Shown: positions 8,733-18,397, counted from the first letter of the stretch. The stretch is DNA of 64,000 bases from DATFCK01 sp963728975 (GCA_963728975.1 CAVSMF010000004.1:1-64000); one strand, 5' to 3'. A program made the numbers and translations. Notes: generated from the letters alone by a model not told the origin.

Positions 8733-8871
8733 AGTAGCCTCCTTCGCCAAGGCTACGGCGGCCAGGGAATTTGGAAAGTAGAAGGGAGGGATTTACTTGA
8801 AACGTTACATGGTGGCAACGATATCGCGCCACAGGTTTTCCCCAGCGGGCGGCTCGGAGATCCGCCCCTAC
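8733..8871. repeat. Two REP hairpins upstream of mutL
   Basis: One hairpin at about 8733-8755 has GTAG at both feet (arms GTAGCCT/AGGCTAC). Another at 8847-8871 has arms GGGCGG/CCGCCC followed by CTAC. They fill the gap between the divergent mutL and IscA-type genes; no gene is seen in the gap. Confidence 0.65.
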
Positions 8872-8937
8872 CTGAAATTGCCTTCCACCCCGCCCTGGCA
8901 TTGACTTGATTTAGCTGCGTCGTACCTTTGATAATTG

Positions 8938-9273
8938 ATGATTACTGTGACTCCCAGCGCTGTGCGACAGCTGCGTTCCCTGCTCGAGGCAAACCCCGGA
9001 TCGGCGGAAAAAGGCCTCCGCGTCCAAATTGCAAAGGGGGGGTGTTCCGGGTTGCAATATGAAATGACCTTGGACGAAATGCGGGCCGGCGATGCCGTGG
9101 TGGAGCAGGAGGGCGTTAAATTCCTGATCGACCCTGAAAGCGCAGATTTTTTGAAGGGAGCCACCCTGGATTTTCACGATGGTTTGAGCAGCGTCGGTTT
9201 TCAGGTTCTGAATCCGAACGCCGCCCGAACTTGCGGGTGTGGTACTTCATTCGAGGCTGCGCGGCCAAAGTAG
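8938..9273 (+). CDS. Iron-sulfur cluster assembly protein, IscA/ErpA/HesB family
   Basis: 111 residues, the family's normal size. The three conserved cysteines are present: Cys36 in GGCSG, and Cys99 and Cys101 in the C-terminal TCGCG. A-type carriers bind Fe-S clusters or iron and pass clusters to target enzymes in the cytoplasm. The ATG at 8938 gives the usual N-terminus (MITVTPSAVRQL); a TTG lies one codon earlier. No isc or suf genes are adjacent, so whether it acts as IscA, ErpA or SufA cannot be told from context. Confidence 0.93.
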   Translation: MITVTPSAVRQLRSLLEANPGSAEKGLRVQIAKGGCSGLQYEMTLDEMRAGDAVVEQEGVKFLIDPESADFLKGATLDFHDGLSSVGFQVLNPNAARTCGCGTSFEAARPK

Positions 9274-9301
9274 CTTCCCGGAATTGGGGGCGTGGAATCG
9301 A

Positions 9302-10894
9302 ATGAATTACAACTACGGCCGATTCAGCTACGATGAGCCCTACGGCAGCTACGGACGTCCGGTCCGTCGCCGCATCAATTATTTTGCCTGGACCGTTGCA
9401 ATCCTTCTGCTGACCGGAGCGGCCTTTGCCACATGGCTGGCCAGCTTTTACATCTTTGGGCAACCGGAACGGCCCGAAAGCTATCGTGTCCTGCAAAAAC
9501 TGCACAAAATCGATCCGCCGAAACGATTCGAGCTTACAGCGGCGCCCGCGGGCGAATTCCTGTCGGCCAAACAACTTTACGATCGCTACGCGGTGATGGG
9601 ATCGGCCGAGCTGGCCAGAACCAACGCAGAGCTGGCCCGTAACTACATTCGCAATTACCAGCAGGTCCGCGGCCTGGTCCCGTATGTCATCGGGCGCTAC
9701 GTGGTAATGGAAGCGCGTGAACTCGGAGCGCACGACGTGTTCGACTCCGGGATGGTGGTGTTGACCACCGCGGTAGATCACGGCGCGCTCTTGCTCGAAC
9801 ACATCTATCCAGCCGATGCCCAGGCCATTCCCCTGATGAAACAGACGTTGTCGCCCGGATTGGAAATTCGATTGGAACGCACCCACGACATTTCCGCAGT
9901 GATTCATGCCCAGCGTCTCCCGGACGGCCGCATGTTGTTGACCGCGGTGCCGCTTCTTTATGGAAGCTACACCACGGCAAAAGGGACCGGCACGTTCACC
10001 CTCGATCCGCCCCTGGAATTAAATCTCGCAGCAGGATGGCCGTTGTTTAAGGAACAGTCGCGGCTCAGAGCAGAATTGCACTTTGCCGAGTATCGCCGCG
10101 GCAAGACCGGTCCGGTCGCGCAGGTGCCAATACCGGGATTGACGCCGACCAGTGCGACGCCGGCTGCCGACGCCCTGGTCCGGGTGGAACAGGCCAAACC
10201 GGTTGAACCGCCGCGGGTGGCGCAAGTCGCTCCGGAAAGTTTGACAAGCAAACCGGCAACAACCAGGCGCGGGAAAGTCGCCAAAGCCCAAAAGGAAACC
10301 CCGGCCGTGCCCGCGCCGGCAGTGGCGGCAAAAGCTGCGCCCACCGCGACCCCCATGGAGGTTGCCAGCGCCGCGACCGGCCATTCCAAGGAAATTCCAA
10401 AAGCGGCGGAAACAAATCCGGCTCCGGGGAAAGCGCCCCAAGCCGTGCCGGCTGTGCCGGCTCTGCCCGCGCAACCGGTGGTGCCCGATTCTTCGACCGC
10501 TCTCGCTTCGACCGCCGGCGGCGGCAGTTGGAAGACTTTTCAGCCGGGCAAAATGCCTCTGGGCCGTTTGATTGGGCCGAGCGATCTGAACGACATCGCC
10601 GAGCGCGGAATTGTCGGCGAACGCGTCTATTTGCGAGGCCAGTTTGTGGTCAACTTTTCAGACGCAAATCGCGCGGTCCTCCGGCCGCGGTCGCGTCTGA
10701 CCAATGCGATGTTGCACATGGGTGGCTCCTCATCCACCCGCATCATAGTGGAGTTTCCGGCCGGGTACGTGCCCCCGCCCCAAGGTTCGATCGTAAGCCG
10801 GGATGAAGCGCGCCCACTCGAAATTACCGAGGTGCGCAGAGAGGAAGACGGGCAGCTGAACGTGTTCGCGCGCGAGATTATCCAGGGACGGTGA
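9302..10894 (+). CDS. Membrane-anchored hypothetical protein with Ala/Pro-rich linker
   Basis: I do not recognise the family. The 530-residue product has a short Tyr/Gly-rich cytoplasmic N-terminus, one membrane segment (about residues 26-50), a folded region to about residue 285, then a long Ala/Pro/Lys-rich linker (about 290-410). A compact C-terminal part begins near WKTFQPGKMPLGRLIGPSDL. The linker looks extended and likely crosses a cell-envelope layer. It lies 28 bp after the IscA-type gene on the same strand. The ATG at 9302 is used because upstream in-frame sequence belongs to the 3' end of the previous gene region. Confidence 0.8.
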   Translation: MNYNYGRFSYDEPYGSYGRPVRRRINYFAWTVAILLLTGAAFATWLASFYIFGQPERPESYRVLQKLHKIDPPKRFELTAAPAGEFLSAKQLYDRYAVMGSAELARTNAELARNYIRNYQQVRGLVPYVIGRYVVMEARELGAHDVFDSGMVVLTTAVDHGALLLEHIYPADAQAIPLMKQTLSPGLEIRLERTHDISAVIHAQRLPDGRMLLTAVPLLYGSYTTAKGTGTFTLDPPLELNLAAGWPLFKEQSRLRAELHFAEYRRGKTGPVAQVPIPGLTPTSATPAADALVRVEQAKPVEPPRVAQVAPESLTSKPATTRRGKVAKAQKETPAVPAPAVAAKAAPTATPMEVASAATGHSKEIPKAAETNPAPGKAPQAVPAVPALPAQPVVPDSSTALASTAGGGSWKTFQPGKMPLGRLIGPSDLNDIAERGIVGERVYLRGQFVVNFSDANRAVLRPRSRLTNAMLHMGGSSSTRIIVEFPAGYVPPPQGSIVSRDEARPLEITEVRREEDGQLNVFAREIIQGR

Positions 10895-10901
10895 GGGGGC
10901 T

Positions 10902-11008
10902 GTAGCCGCGTCGCTATGCGACGCGCGCACACGGCCCACAGGGCCGTGGCTACATACGGAGAAGCAATTCCGACTCCCCTGTCATCACTCCATCACTCCA
11001 TCACTCCG
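10902..11008. repeat. Paired REP hairpins and a 9-bp microsatellite
   Basis: Two hairpins at 10902-10953 (arms CGCGTCGC/GCGACGCG and ACGGCCC/GGGCCGT) have GTAG at the outer feet. They are followed at about 10982-11008 by three copies of CATCACTCC. This lies between two convergent genes. Confidence 0.7.
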
Positions 11009-11017
11009 CTTCCACTC

Positions 11018-11659
11018 CTAGTCTCCGCCTTTGGTCTCGAGAATTACTTTGCCGTCGCGGATCTCAAAGGTCTTGAGATTGTTTTTCTTGGTCCATTCAG
11101 ACAAATAACCGCGCAGCGACCAGGGCCCGTATTGCCATCGCATCGCTTCCTCCGCCACCGGCCGGCCGTTGACAACGATGTTGGTAACCCGCACATCGTG
11201 CGGATCACCGATAACCGACGATTGCACGGTGCATTGACCGTTCAGGTAATGACCGCCCAGCCATCTGACGCCGTCCAGCGGAACACTTACCTGAAGATGG
11301 GCGACGTTCTTCTCAATCGTGACATATGCTTTTCCGCGAAGCTCCGGTTTCGAGGCGATCAACGAATTGATCTCGTCGCCGGTTAGTTCGATCCGCGCCG
11401 GCTCATGCGCCCGCGCGTGTCGCTCGAAAGAAACCCAGTCGGCCCGGACTCTCTCTTGTTCTTCCTCGCTTCCGGGCTGGGCCGGCAGTTCGATCCGAGT
11501 CTTTGGAAAATATTGGCCGCGCAAATAGCTCACAGCAAAATAGCTCCCGGCGATAAACGCAACTCCCAGTAATACAAAAAAAGCGATGAGAATCAGGCAG
11601 CCCTTGGCAAAACAGCCCATTCCTCTTTGCGGCGGCGGCGGCTCGATCCAACTGCTCAT
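11018..11659 (-). CDS. Single-pass membrane hypothetical protein
   Basis: 213 residues. After a Pro-rich start comes one strongly hydrophobic segment (about residues 20-45). The extra-cytoplasmic part contains alternating polar/hydrophobic strands (IELTGDEINSLIASKPELRGKAYVTIEKNVAHLQVSVPL is a representative region in residues 90-130). I do not recognise the family. Its start overlaps the stop of the upstream HIT gene by four bases (ATGA), so the two are probably co-translated, although no functional link is obvious. Confidence 0.8.
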   Translation of the reverse strand: MSSWIEPPPPQRGMGCFAKGCLILIAFFVLLGVAFIAGSYFAVSYLRGQYFPKTRIELPAQPGSEEEQERVRADWVSFERHARAHEPARIELTGDEINSLIASKPELRGKAYVTIEKNVAHLQVSVPLDGVRWLGGHYLNGQCTVQSSVIGDPHDVRVTNIVVNGRPVAEEAMRWQYGPWSLRGYLSEWTKKNNLKTFEIRDGKVILETKGGD

Positions 11660-12192
11660 GGTTCGACACCAGGTTGAATGTTTTTCTGGGCTGCGATCAA
11701 TTTATCGTACAACCCTCGCAACCCCTCGGAGATTGTCCGGGCGCCGGCGATCAGCGGCATGAAGTTTGTGTCGCCGCTCCAGCGCGGCACGATGTGAATA
11801 TGCAAATGGTCGGCCACGCCGGCCCCGGCAGCTTCGCCTAAATTCAAACCAATGTTAAATCCTTGCGCCCGGGTGGCGGCCCGCAACAGGGCTTGCCCGT
11901 GCCCCACCAGATTCCACAGCTCGACAATTTCATTCTCGCCCAGGGCCGATAACTCACCGGTCTTCCGGTAAGGCACCGCCATCAAATGTCCGACCGCATA
12001 AGGATACCGGTTCATCATTAGAAACGCGGTTTTGCGCCGGGTGATGACAAGATGCTGGGCATCATCGCTGGCCGCGGCCGCTCGCGATAAAAATTCGCGG
12101 TCCCGCGGTTCTTTCTCGAAATATTCGACACGCCACGGGCACCAAAGCGTCTCGATCTGGTCTTTGGGAAATTCCGACATGCGATCGTGCAT
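11656..12192 (-). CDS. HIT-family nucleotide hydrolase/phosphorylase
   Basis: 178 residues. The histidine triad is visible as HLHIHIVPRW, preceded by GFNIGLNLGEAAGAGVADH, the usual approach to the active site; LWCPWRVEY near the start is typical of the Fhit/Ap4A-phosphorylase-like branch. Such proteins cleave dinucleoside polyphosphates or nucleoside phosphoramidates in the cytoplasm via a nucleotidyl-histidine intermediate. A second ATG at 12180 would shorten it by four residues and gives an equally good start. It overlaps the downstream membrane-protein gene. Confidence 0.92.
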   Translation of the reverse strand: MHDRMSEFPKDQIETLWCPWRVEYFEKEPRDREFLSRAAAASDDAQHLVITRRKTAFLMMNRYPYAVGHLMAVPYRKTGELSALGENEIVELWNLVGHGQALLRAATRAQGFNIGLNLGEAAGAGVADHLHIHIVPRWSGDTNFMPLIAGARTISEGLRGLYDKLIAAQKNIQPGVEP

Positions 12193-12273
12193 CTAACCAC
12201 GATTGGATGCAAATGAACATCAATCTATAACGGATTTGGCCGATTCGTGTCCATTCGCCTTTACCGCCGGTTG

Positions 12274-13797
12274 CTATTTGCCGCCCGGGCTTTGGCGAGT
12301 GACCAGAACATAAGCCGCCTCTGTCCGATCATCTCGGGCCGTTGCCCGAACGGGCGACAACGCGGCCCCTTTAAGGTCGCGCATCAGCTCGGGCGCCTTT
12401 TGGCCCGGGACGACCAGGGCATCGATGCTTCCGCGGTTCCATTCCTCGATCGCCTGGGCCGGCCTGACGAAGTGCGTTTTTTGAAAATAGAGAAGCAGTC
12501 CTTCATCGGTTCTCGAGATCACTTCGAACCGCCATTGATGCGCCGCCGCCTGTTCCCGAACTTCCCGGCCAAATTTCACCAGCGCCCCGCGGTGATCGCG
12601 ATATCCAGTCACAACCTTGAAAGCGCTGTATCCGGCGGTAAAAAAGATTGCTATTAACAACGCCGCCGTGGCCCACCGGTCCGGTCGGCCGGCTCCATCG
12701 CCCGGACGGTCCGGCCCGGACGAGCGGGGCAGCGGGCCGTTCCAGACGGAACACAACTGCGCGGCCAGCAGCAAACAGAGCGGCGGGATCACCGGAAAAA
12801 TTCGGTCGACTCGCTTGGAGGGAAGAATCGACATTACCAAAACGCCGCCCAGAGCCCAGCCCACCAGCCAAAAAACATCAGGCGACACCTTCCGGAAAAA
12901 TGCCCGATAGCCGATTTGCTCCGATCGAAAACGAAAGACGGCCAGAAAAATCATCAGAACGCTCCAAGGCGCGAACTTATGGAGCAAATGAGGCAGATAA
13001 AAAAACCAGGGCTGGGCCCGATGAATATCTCCGCCGAAGCGCCCCATGAATTCGCGGACGACGACTTGATTGTAGAAACCCGGAACCAGATAAATTCCAC
13101 CGGCGACCCAGACCAGGAAGAGAGCGAGCGACACAATCCATGGCCACCAGCCGGGCCAGGCCGACTCGATTTCCCGTCCGCGGCGCCACCATTGAAAGAT
13201 TGCAAGGCCCGGCAGCAAGAAAGCATAGACGATAGGGCCTTTGATCAACATCGCTGCGGTCAGCAAAACAAAGATTGTCAGCCGGTCCCGAAAATTCCAC
13301 GGCATGTTCCGGCGGATTTTTCCCCAGATGAGGAGGCCGATCAAAAAAATCACGAAAGCCAGAGGCATATCGGTGCGGACGAGGGTAGCCAGACGCGGGG
13401 TGAGCAGATTAAAAGTGAAAGCGGCAAGGGCGATCAGACCGGCAACCGGGCCGTAAGCGGTTTTGGCGGCGCGCCATAACAAAGCGGCCAGAGCGATGGC
13501 GGCGAGAAGGGAGGGCAACCGCCAGGCCAGGTCCCACGATCGGGTAACAGCAAAGAGACCGGCCGAGATCCAGCCGACCAGGGGCGGTTTGGTGGCGATT
13601 CGCTCAAGGGGCGTTGTTTGGTAGAACCAACGGCCTTCCTTGATCATTTCGAATGAAGTGAATGCTTGCTTGGCTTGATCGTAATCGTCGAGCTGCCAGG
13701 GCAAATTGGTGACCAGCAACAGAAGAAACCCGGTCAAACCGACAAGCCACAGGGTCCGCCGATCCTGAAGGGGCCGTTTCAGCCAGGTTGATTGCAT
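12274..13797 (-). CDS. Glycosyltransferase family 39 (ArnT/PMT-like) integral membrane protein
   Basis: About 507 residues with roughly ten membrane segments. The first periplasmic loop carries PWQLDDYDQAKQAF, the acidic DD motif of GT39/ArnT-type enzymes, followed by WFYQTTPLERIATKPPLVGW (substrate-loop region). These enzymes use polyprenyl-phosphate sugars to glycosylate lipid A or proteins on the periplasmic side. I start at ATG 13797 (MQSTWLKRP) because the 18 extra codons upstream look non-native. It lies downstream of lpxB on the same strand, which would suit a lipid A-modifying role, but that is inference. Confidence 0.88.
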   Translation of the reverse strand: MQSTWLKRPLQDRRTLWLVGLTGFLLLLVTNLPWQLDDYDQAKQAFTSFEMIKEGRWFYQTTPLERIATKPPLVGWISAGLFAVTRSWDLAWRLPSLLAAIALAALLWRAAKTAYGPVAGLIALAAFTFNLLTPRLATLVRTDMPLAFVIFLIGLLIWGKIRRNMPWNFRDRLTIFVLLTAAMLIKGPIVYAFLLPGLAIFQWWRRGREIESAWPGWWPWIVSLALFLVWVAGGIYLVPGFYNQVVVREFMGRFGGDIHRAQPWFFYLPHLLHKFAPWSVLMIFLAVFRFRSEQIGYRAFFRKVSPDVFWLVGWALGGVLVMSILPSKRVDRIFPVIPPLCLLLAAQLCSVWNGPLPRSSGPDRPGDGAGRPDRWATAALLIAIFFTAGYSAFKVVTGYRDHRGALVKFGREVREQAAAHQWRFEVISRTDEGLLLYFQKTHFVRPAQAIEEWNRGSIDALVVPGQKAPELMRDLKGAALSPVRATARDDRTEAAYVLVTRQSPGGK

Positions 13798-13873
13798 TAT
13801 TTTGCGAAAAAGACGCGCCGGCGCCGGCAAACGCCCGGGGATGGTTCGCAAGTTGTAAAGTTGCGCCCCATCG

Positions 13874-15223
13874 TCAGTCGCTCTCCATCTCGTGTAATAT
13901 CGCTTCGGCTGCGCGCTTGCTGGCGCCGGCTTCGCCTAACGACGCAATGATCTCGTCGAAATGCGACAGCATCTCGGAGCGCAACGCCGGCTGATCGATC
14001 AAGCCAACCAATGCCGCGGCCATTTTCGCCGGGTCAGCCTGATGCTGGATAAATTCCGGAACGATTTCTCTGCCAGCCAGCACGTTAGGCATTCCCAAAT
14101 GTTTTATCCGAACCACCAGCCGCGCTGCCAGGTAAGTCGGCCACGACACCTTGTAAACCAGAATGAACGGCAGCCGAAAATAGGCGGCTTCCAAAGTCGC
14201 GCTCCCGGAAGCAATGATTCCCGCCCAGGCCCGCTGCATCAATTCCGCTGCCTCTCCAACCGTGACCGTGATGCATGCTCGATCCTTTCCCGGTGACAAC
14301 GACGGCCCGCTCAAGGCGCGGGAACCGATTTCCCGCGGCCCGCCATCACCCCGCCGTCCGGCTGGCCCCGCTGCCGCGCGGGTCTCGGCCTGCTCGATTT
14401 CCTCGGCCACGATCATCGGCTCGGCTTCTCCCCTTAACGACGGAAACGAGTGCGGCATCGAGCCTGAATCCACCCGAGGGGGCGGAACCGAAAGATTCAA
14501 TGTGGCCGAGCCGGTCAGGTTCCGGATCTCGTCAGCCATCTCGACCGAGGAGGCGGCGACCTCAAAACGCAGAGCCGGTTTTGTTTTGTGAAGCTCCCGG
14601 GCAGTTTGAACCAGGACCGGCAAAATCTTTCGCACTTCCCGCCGACGGCTGCCCGGAAAAAGTCCAATCAGATTCGGATCGCGCGGCCCATCGATCGTTT
14701 GCGCGCGTAATCGCTCAATCATCGGATGGCCGACAAACTTTGTCCGCAATCCCGAGCGATTATAGAGCTCGGCTTCGAATGGAAAAATGCAAAGCATCAG
14801 ATCGATGGATTGGGCCATGCCGATAATCCGTCCACGATTCCAGGCCCAGACTTGCGGGCTGATGTAATAAATGATTTTGAATTTCCCGGAACGGCGGCGG
14901 AGGGCGCGGGCCAGGCGCAAATTAAATCCCGGGTAATCGATCAATACCACCGCGGCCGGTTTGTTTGCCTCGATTTCCCGCAGCGTTTCCCGGAATTCCC
15001 GGCGGAAGTATCCATATTTTTTGATCACCTCCCAAAGGCCGACTACAGCCGCGTCGGCGATCCAGTTCTTGAACGGCCGGCCGCCGGCGGCTTTCATCTG
15101 CGGTCCGCCCCGGCCAATCAGCCGCAATTCCGGGTTCAGCTCGGCTAACGAGCGGAACAAGGCTGCGCCATGATTATCCGCGCTGGCTTCGCCGGCCACG
15201 AAATAGATGGCGGGAGCAATCAT
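13874..15223 (-). CDS. lpxB: Lipid-A-disaccharide synthase with an internal insertion
   Basis: About 449 residues; start at ATG 15223 (MIAPAIYFVAGEASAD), the normal LpxB beginning. GEASAD, IGRGGPQMKAAGG, the YYISPQVWAWNRGR region, FVGHP and LFPGSRRREV identify LpxB, which joins UDP-2,3-diacylglucosamine and lipid X at the inner membrane to make the lipid A disaccharide. After roughly residue 240 there is about 65 residues of Pro/Ser/Arg-rich sequence absent from the usual protein of about 380 residues; the conserved GSATLEAAYFRLPFILVY part then resumes. This indicates a Gram-negative outer membrane. Neighbours are a Gfo/Idh/MocA oxidoreductase and a GT39 enzyme on the same strand. Confidence 0.94.
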   Translation of the reverse strand: MIAPAIYFVAGEASADNHGAALFRSLAELNPELRLIGRGGPQMKAAGGRPFKNWIADAAVVGLWEVIKKYGYFRREFRETLREIEANKPAAVVLIDYPGFNLRLARALRRRSGKFKIIYYISPQVWAWNRGRIIGMAQSIDLMLCIFPFEAELYNRSGLRTKFVGHPMIERLRAQTIDGPRDPNLIGLFPGSRRREVRKILPVLVQTARELHKTKPALRFEVAASSVEMADEIRNLTGSATLNLSVPPPRVDSGSMPHSFPSLRGEAEPMIVAEEIEQAETRAAAGPAGRRGDGGPREIGSRALSGPSLSPGKDRACITVTVGEAAELMQRAWAGIIASGSATLEAAYFRLPFILVYKVSWPTYLAARLVVRIKHLGMPNVLAGREIVPEFIQHQADPAKMAAALVGLIDQPALRSEMLSHFDEIIASLGEAGASKRAAEAILHEMESD

Positions 15224-15329
15224 TCCGGTGGTTTGGGGTTGCACACTCAAATGTTGGACGGGATTTACAGGATTATTCGGGACCGGGACGAGCGAAGAGC
15301 AATTTCTTCAATCCATCCGGCGGATCCGG

Positions 15330-16256
15330 CTAACCCGGTCTCTCCTCCTGGAGCCGCTGGGTGATCTTCACCGCCAGCTCCAGGGCCGCGGTTGCTTGAA
15401 ACCCGGAGACGCGCGGTTCCCGCCCGGTGGTGGCACACTCGATGAACGATACCAGCTCGCGCTTGAGCGGTTCTTCGCGCTCGATCTGCACCTTGTCGCG
15501 GCTGATACGATCACCGACCCGCCGATAAATTTCGCCGCTCTGATTCTGATAATCGAGGGAAAGGTAAGCGTCTTCCTGAAAAACCCGGATCTTCCGCATG
15601 CGTTCCGGACTGATGCGGCTGGATGTCACATTGGCCACGCAGCCATTTTCAAATCGAAGACGCGCATTCGCAATATCCTCGCTCCGGCTCAATACCGGGA
15701 CGCCGACGGCATCGATGCTTTGCACGGGCGACCGGACCAGATGCAGAATGACCTCGAGATCATGGATCATCAGGTCGAGGACGACGCCGATGTCCATGCT
15801 GCGCTCCGGATAGGGAGAAAGCCGATGGGCTTCGATGAAACGGGGATGAGTCAAAAGCTTTTCCAGCGCACTCAGGACCGGGTTGAACCGTTCGACGTGA
15901 CCAACCTGCAGAACCACCTGATTTTTTACGGCCAACCCGGCCAGCTCGCTGGCCTCCCGGGTGTTTTCGGTGATCGGTTTTTCGATCAGGAGATGTTTGC
16001 CGCGGGTCAAAAGAGATTGCGCCACCTGATAGTGGCTGCTGGTGGGAGTGGCCACGGATGCGGCATCCACCATGTCGGCGAATTGTTCGAGAGAAGTTGT
16101 GACGTTGGCGCCGTATTTTTTTCCAATGGCGGCCGCTCGCACCGGATCGATATCGTAAACCGCGGCAAATTCGGCCGAAGGGATTTCGGCATACAAACGG
16201 GCATGATTGCTGCCGATGTGACCGACCCCAACGACACCGATGCGGAGGTTTTTCAT
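15330..16256 (-). CDS. Gfo/Idh/MocA-family NAD(P)-dependent oxidoreductase
   Basis: 308 residues. The N-terminal Rossmann motif IGVVGVGHIGSNHARLY, the family's EKPI motif (LLIEKPITEN) and HVERFNP identify the family. Members oxidise or reduce sugars, often UDP-amino sugars. Genes of this type are common next to lpxB-type lipid A genes in Gram-negative bacteria, so a role in making a UDP-3-keto-GlcNAc-type precursor for amide-linked lipid A is conceivable. The aminotransferase such a route needs is not in the window. Start chosen at ATG 16256 (MKNLRIG), where homology begins. Confidence 0.92.
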   Translation of the reverse strand: MKNLRIGVVGVGHIGSNHARLYAEIPSAEFAAVYDIDPVRAAAIGKKYGANVTTSLEQFADMVDAASVATPTSSHYQVAQSLLTRGKHLLIEKPITENTREASELAGLAVKNQVVLQVGHVERFNPVLSALEKLLTHPRFIEAHRLSPYPERSMDIGVVLDLMIHDLEVILHLVRSPVQSIDAVGVPVLSRSEDIANARLRFENGCVANVTSSRISPERMRKIRVFQEDAYLSLDYQNQSGEIYRRVGDRISRDKVQIEREEPLKRELVSFIECATTGREPRVSGFQATAALELAVKITQRLQEERPG

Positions 16257-16313
16257 GCCAATGGCAGTCAACCGCAATGCGGAACCAAAGGCAAATCGGA
16301 TGTCGGGATCCGT

Positions 16314-17843
16314 CTATTTCCGCGGTTTCAACAGTGGAAACAGGATCACGTCACGGATGGATTCCGCGCCGGTCAACAACATGGTCAATCGATCGACTCC
16401 GAGCCCGAACCCGCCGGCAGGCGGCATTCCATGTTCGAGGGCCAGGAGGAATTCTTCGTCGATCTTTTGGGTTTCTTCCCCGGCTTGCTCGAGCAGACGG
16501 CGGCGTTGCGTGTCCGGATCGTTGAGCTCGGTGTAACCGGGAGAAATTTCCGCGCCGTTGATAATCAACTCGTAAACGTCCACCAGCGAATCGTCGTCCC
16601 GATTTTGTTTTGCCAAGGGCACCAATTCCTTTGGACAATGGGTAACGAAAAGCGGATCGAATGTTTTCTCTTCCACCAGCTTTTCGAACACGTGTTGGGT
16701 GACCTCGAAGTCGGCCAGCTGCGGCAGAATTTCCAGGTGCAGTTCGCGGGTGGCGCGTCCTCTTTTCTCCTGGCTGGATAAATCGAACCAATCGTTCCCC
16801 GCGACTTCGCGAACCAGATCGTGATAGCGGGCCCGGCGCCATGGCCGTTGCAAATTGATCGTCCGGACAATTTTTCCTTCCGGATCGCGATGTTCGACCT
16901 GGAGGGGACCGGTGGGCCCGGCGGCTTGCGCCCCATCCCCGGGCGTCGACGGGGCGGCGCCCTCCAATTGCGGCATGTCCAGGGCCTGGCTTTTCTCAGC
17001 CACATGGCAAACCAGTTCCTCCACCAGGTTCGCCATCTTTTCAAAATTGGCGTAAGCCCAGTAGACTTCCAACATGGTGAATTCGGGATTGTGCCGGCGT
17101 GAAATTCCTTCGTTACGAAAATTCCGGTTCAATTCGAATACCTTTTCGAAACCGGCCACCAACAGCCGCTTGAGATAGAGCTCCGGCGCGATCCGCAAAT
17201 AGAGATCAAGACCAAGGGCTTTGTGACGGGTTTGAAACGGCTCGGCCGCGGCCCCGCCCGCCACCGTTTGCAGGATCGGCGTCTCCACTTCTACAAAGCC
17301 GCGGTCTTCCAGAAAACGCCGCATTTCACGAACGATCACAATCCGCTTCTGAAAAATTTTCCGGGACTGCTCGTTTGTGATCAGGTCGAGATAGCGCTGG
17401 CGATAACGCGCTTCCACATCCTGCAAGCCGTGCCACTTTTCCGGCAATGGCCGCAGCGCTTTAGCCAGGACCTGAAACTTCCCGATCTTGAGGGTCGGTT
17501 CGCCCGTTTTAGTCAGAAAACATTTGCCTTCCACCCCGACGAAATCGCCCAGGTCGAGCAGAGCAAATGCCTCCATCGCCTCCGGGCCCAGCTCCTTGGC
17601 CTGGAGATAAACCTGAATCCGCCCGGTGACATCGCGAAGATCCACGAAATGACTCTTACCCATGTCGCGATGAGCGGTGATGCGGCCGGCCACACGAAGG
17701 GATTCGCCTTCCTTGAATTTCTCCCGGACCTGTCCAATCGACCCGGAAGTCTCAAAGGCCGAACCGAACGGATCGATGTTCCGCCCGCGCAACGCCTCCA
17801 GTTTGGCGCGCCGCTGCGCTATGAGCTCGTTCTCTTCCTCCAT
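16314..17843 (-). CDS. lysS: Lysyl-tRNA synthetase, class II
   Basis: About 509 residues. The N-terminal OB fold (VAGRITAHRDMGKSHFVDLRD) binds the anticodon, and the class II catalytic core shows FVEVETPILQ (motif 1), FRNEGISRRHNPEFTMLE (motif 2) and GFGLGVDRLTMLLTG (motif 3). It charges tRNA-Lys in the cytoplasm. ATG 17843 is chosen; an upstream in-frame extension of 56 codons has no family similarity. About 25-30 extra residues (AAPSTPGDGAQAAGPTGP and flanks) interrupt the core before the WRR region, compared with my memory of the family. Confidence 0.97.
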   Translation of the reverse strand: MEEENELIAQRRAKLEALRGRNIDPFGSAFETSGSIGQVREKFKEGESLRVAGRITAHRDMGKSHFVDLRDVTGRIQVYLQAKELGPEAMEAFALLDLGDFVGVEGKCFLTKTGEPTLKIGKFQVLAKALRPLPEKWHGLQDVEARYRQRYLDLITNEQSRKIFQKRIVIVREMRRFLEDRGFVEVETPILQTVAGGAAAEPFQTRHKALGLDLYLRIAPELYLKRLLVAGFEKVFELNRNFRNEGISRRHNPEFTMLEVYWAYANFEKMANLVEELVCHVAEKSQALDMPQLEGAAPSTPGDGAQAAGPTGPLQVEHRDPEGKIVRTINLQRPWRRARYHDLVREVAGNDWFDLSSQEKRGRATRELHLEILPQLADFEVTQHVFEKLVEEKTFDPLFVTHCPKELVPLAKQNRDDDSLVDVYELIINGAEISPGYTELNDPDTQRRRLLEQAGEETQKIDEEFLLALEHGMPPAGGFGLGVDRLTMLLTGAESIRDVILFPLLKPRK

Positions 17844-17959
17844 TTTCGGGACGCACTCTAAACAGAATTTCTGGAATGAACAGCGGCAAAGGCCCCCAAA
17901 GACATCACAGAATAGGAGATAGAAGTTAGAAGATCCGCTTAATTCCCACTGATCTCCCT

Positions 17960-18310
17960 TCCTGGTTTCCAAATTTAATCTCCCTTCCTGCTTTCCTGCA
18001 TTCCTTAGCAATGTCCCTTCCTGGCTTCCTGGTTTCCAGATTCAATCCCCCCTTCGCTCTCGGCGTCTCACAGAGACGCCCTACAACGGATTTCCTGCTT
18101 TCCTGCTTTCCTTAGCAATGCCCCTTTCCTGGCTTCCTGGTTTCCAGATTCAATCCCTGCTTCGCTCTCGGCGTCTCACAGAGACGCCCTACAACGGATT
18201 TCCTGCTTTCCTGCTTTCCTTAGCAATGCCCCTTTCCTCGCTTCCTGGCTTCCAGATTCAATCCCTGCTTTCCTGCGTTCCTTAGCAAATTTTCCCCTTC
18301 CTCGCTTCCG
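17960..18310. repeat. 108-bp tandem repeat upstream of lysS
   Basis: Within the 550-bp gap between lysS and the ACT gene, a CT-rich unit of 108 bp is tandemly repeated, twice in full and partly a third time. The two full units contain a REP hairpin (arms GGCGTCTC/GAGACGCC then CTAC, at 18062-18084 and 18170-18192). Phrases such as TTTCCTGCTTTCC recur. No gene is supported in the gap. Confidence 0.8.
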
Positions 18311-18397
18311 GCAACATTCCATTTGCAAAGAAAACAAGCGCGGTGAGATAGTTCAGTTCCTCGGCAGCATCCGCTTTCGTGAGCGCCCGCAGGTTAC

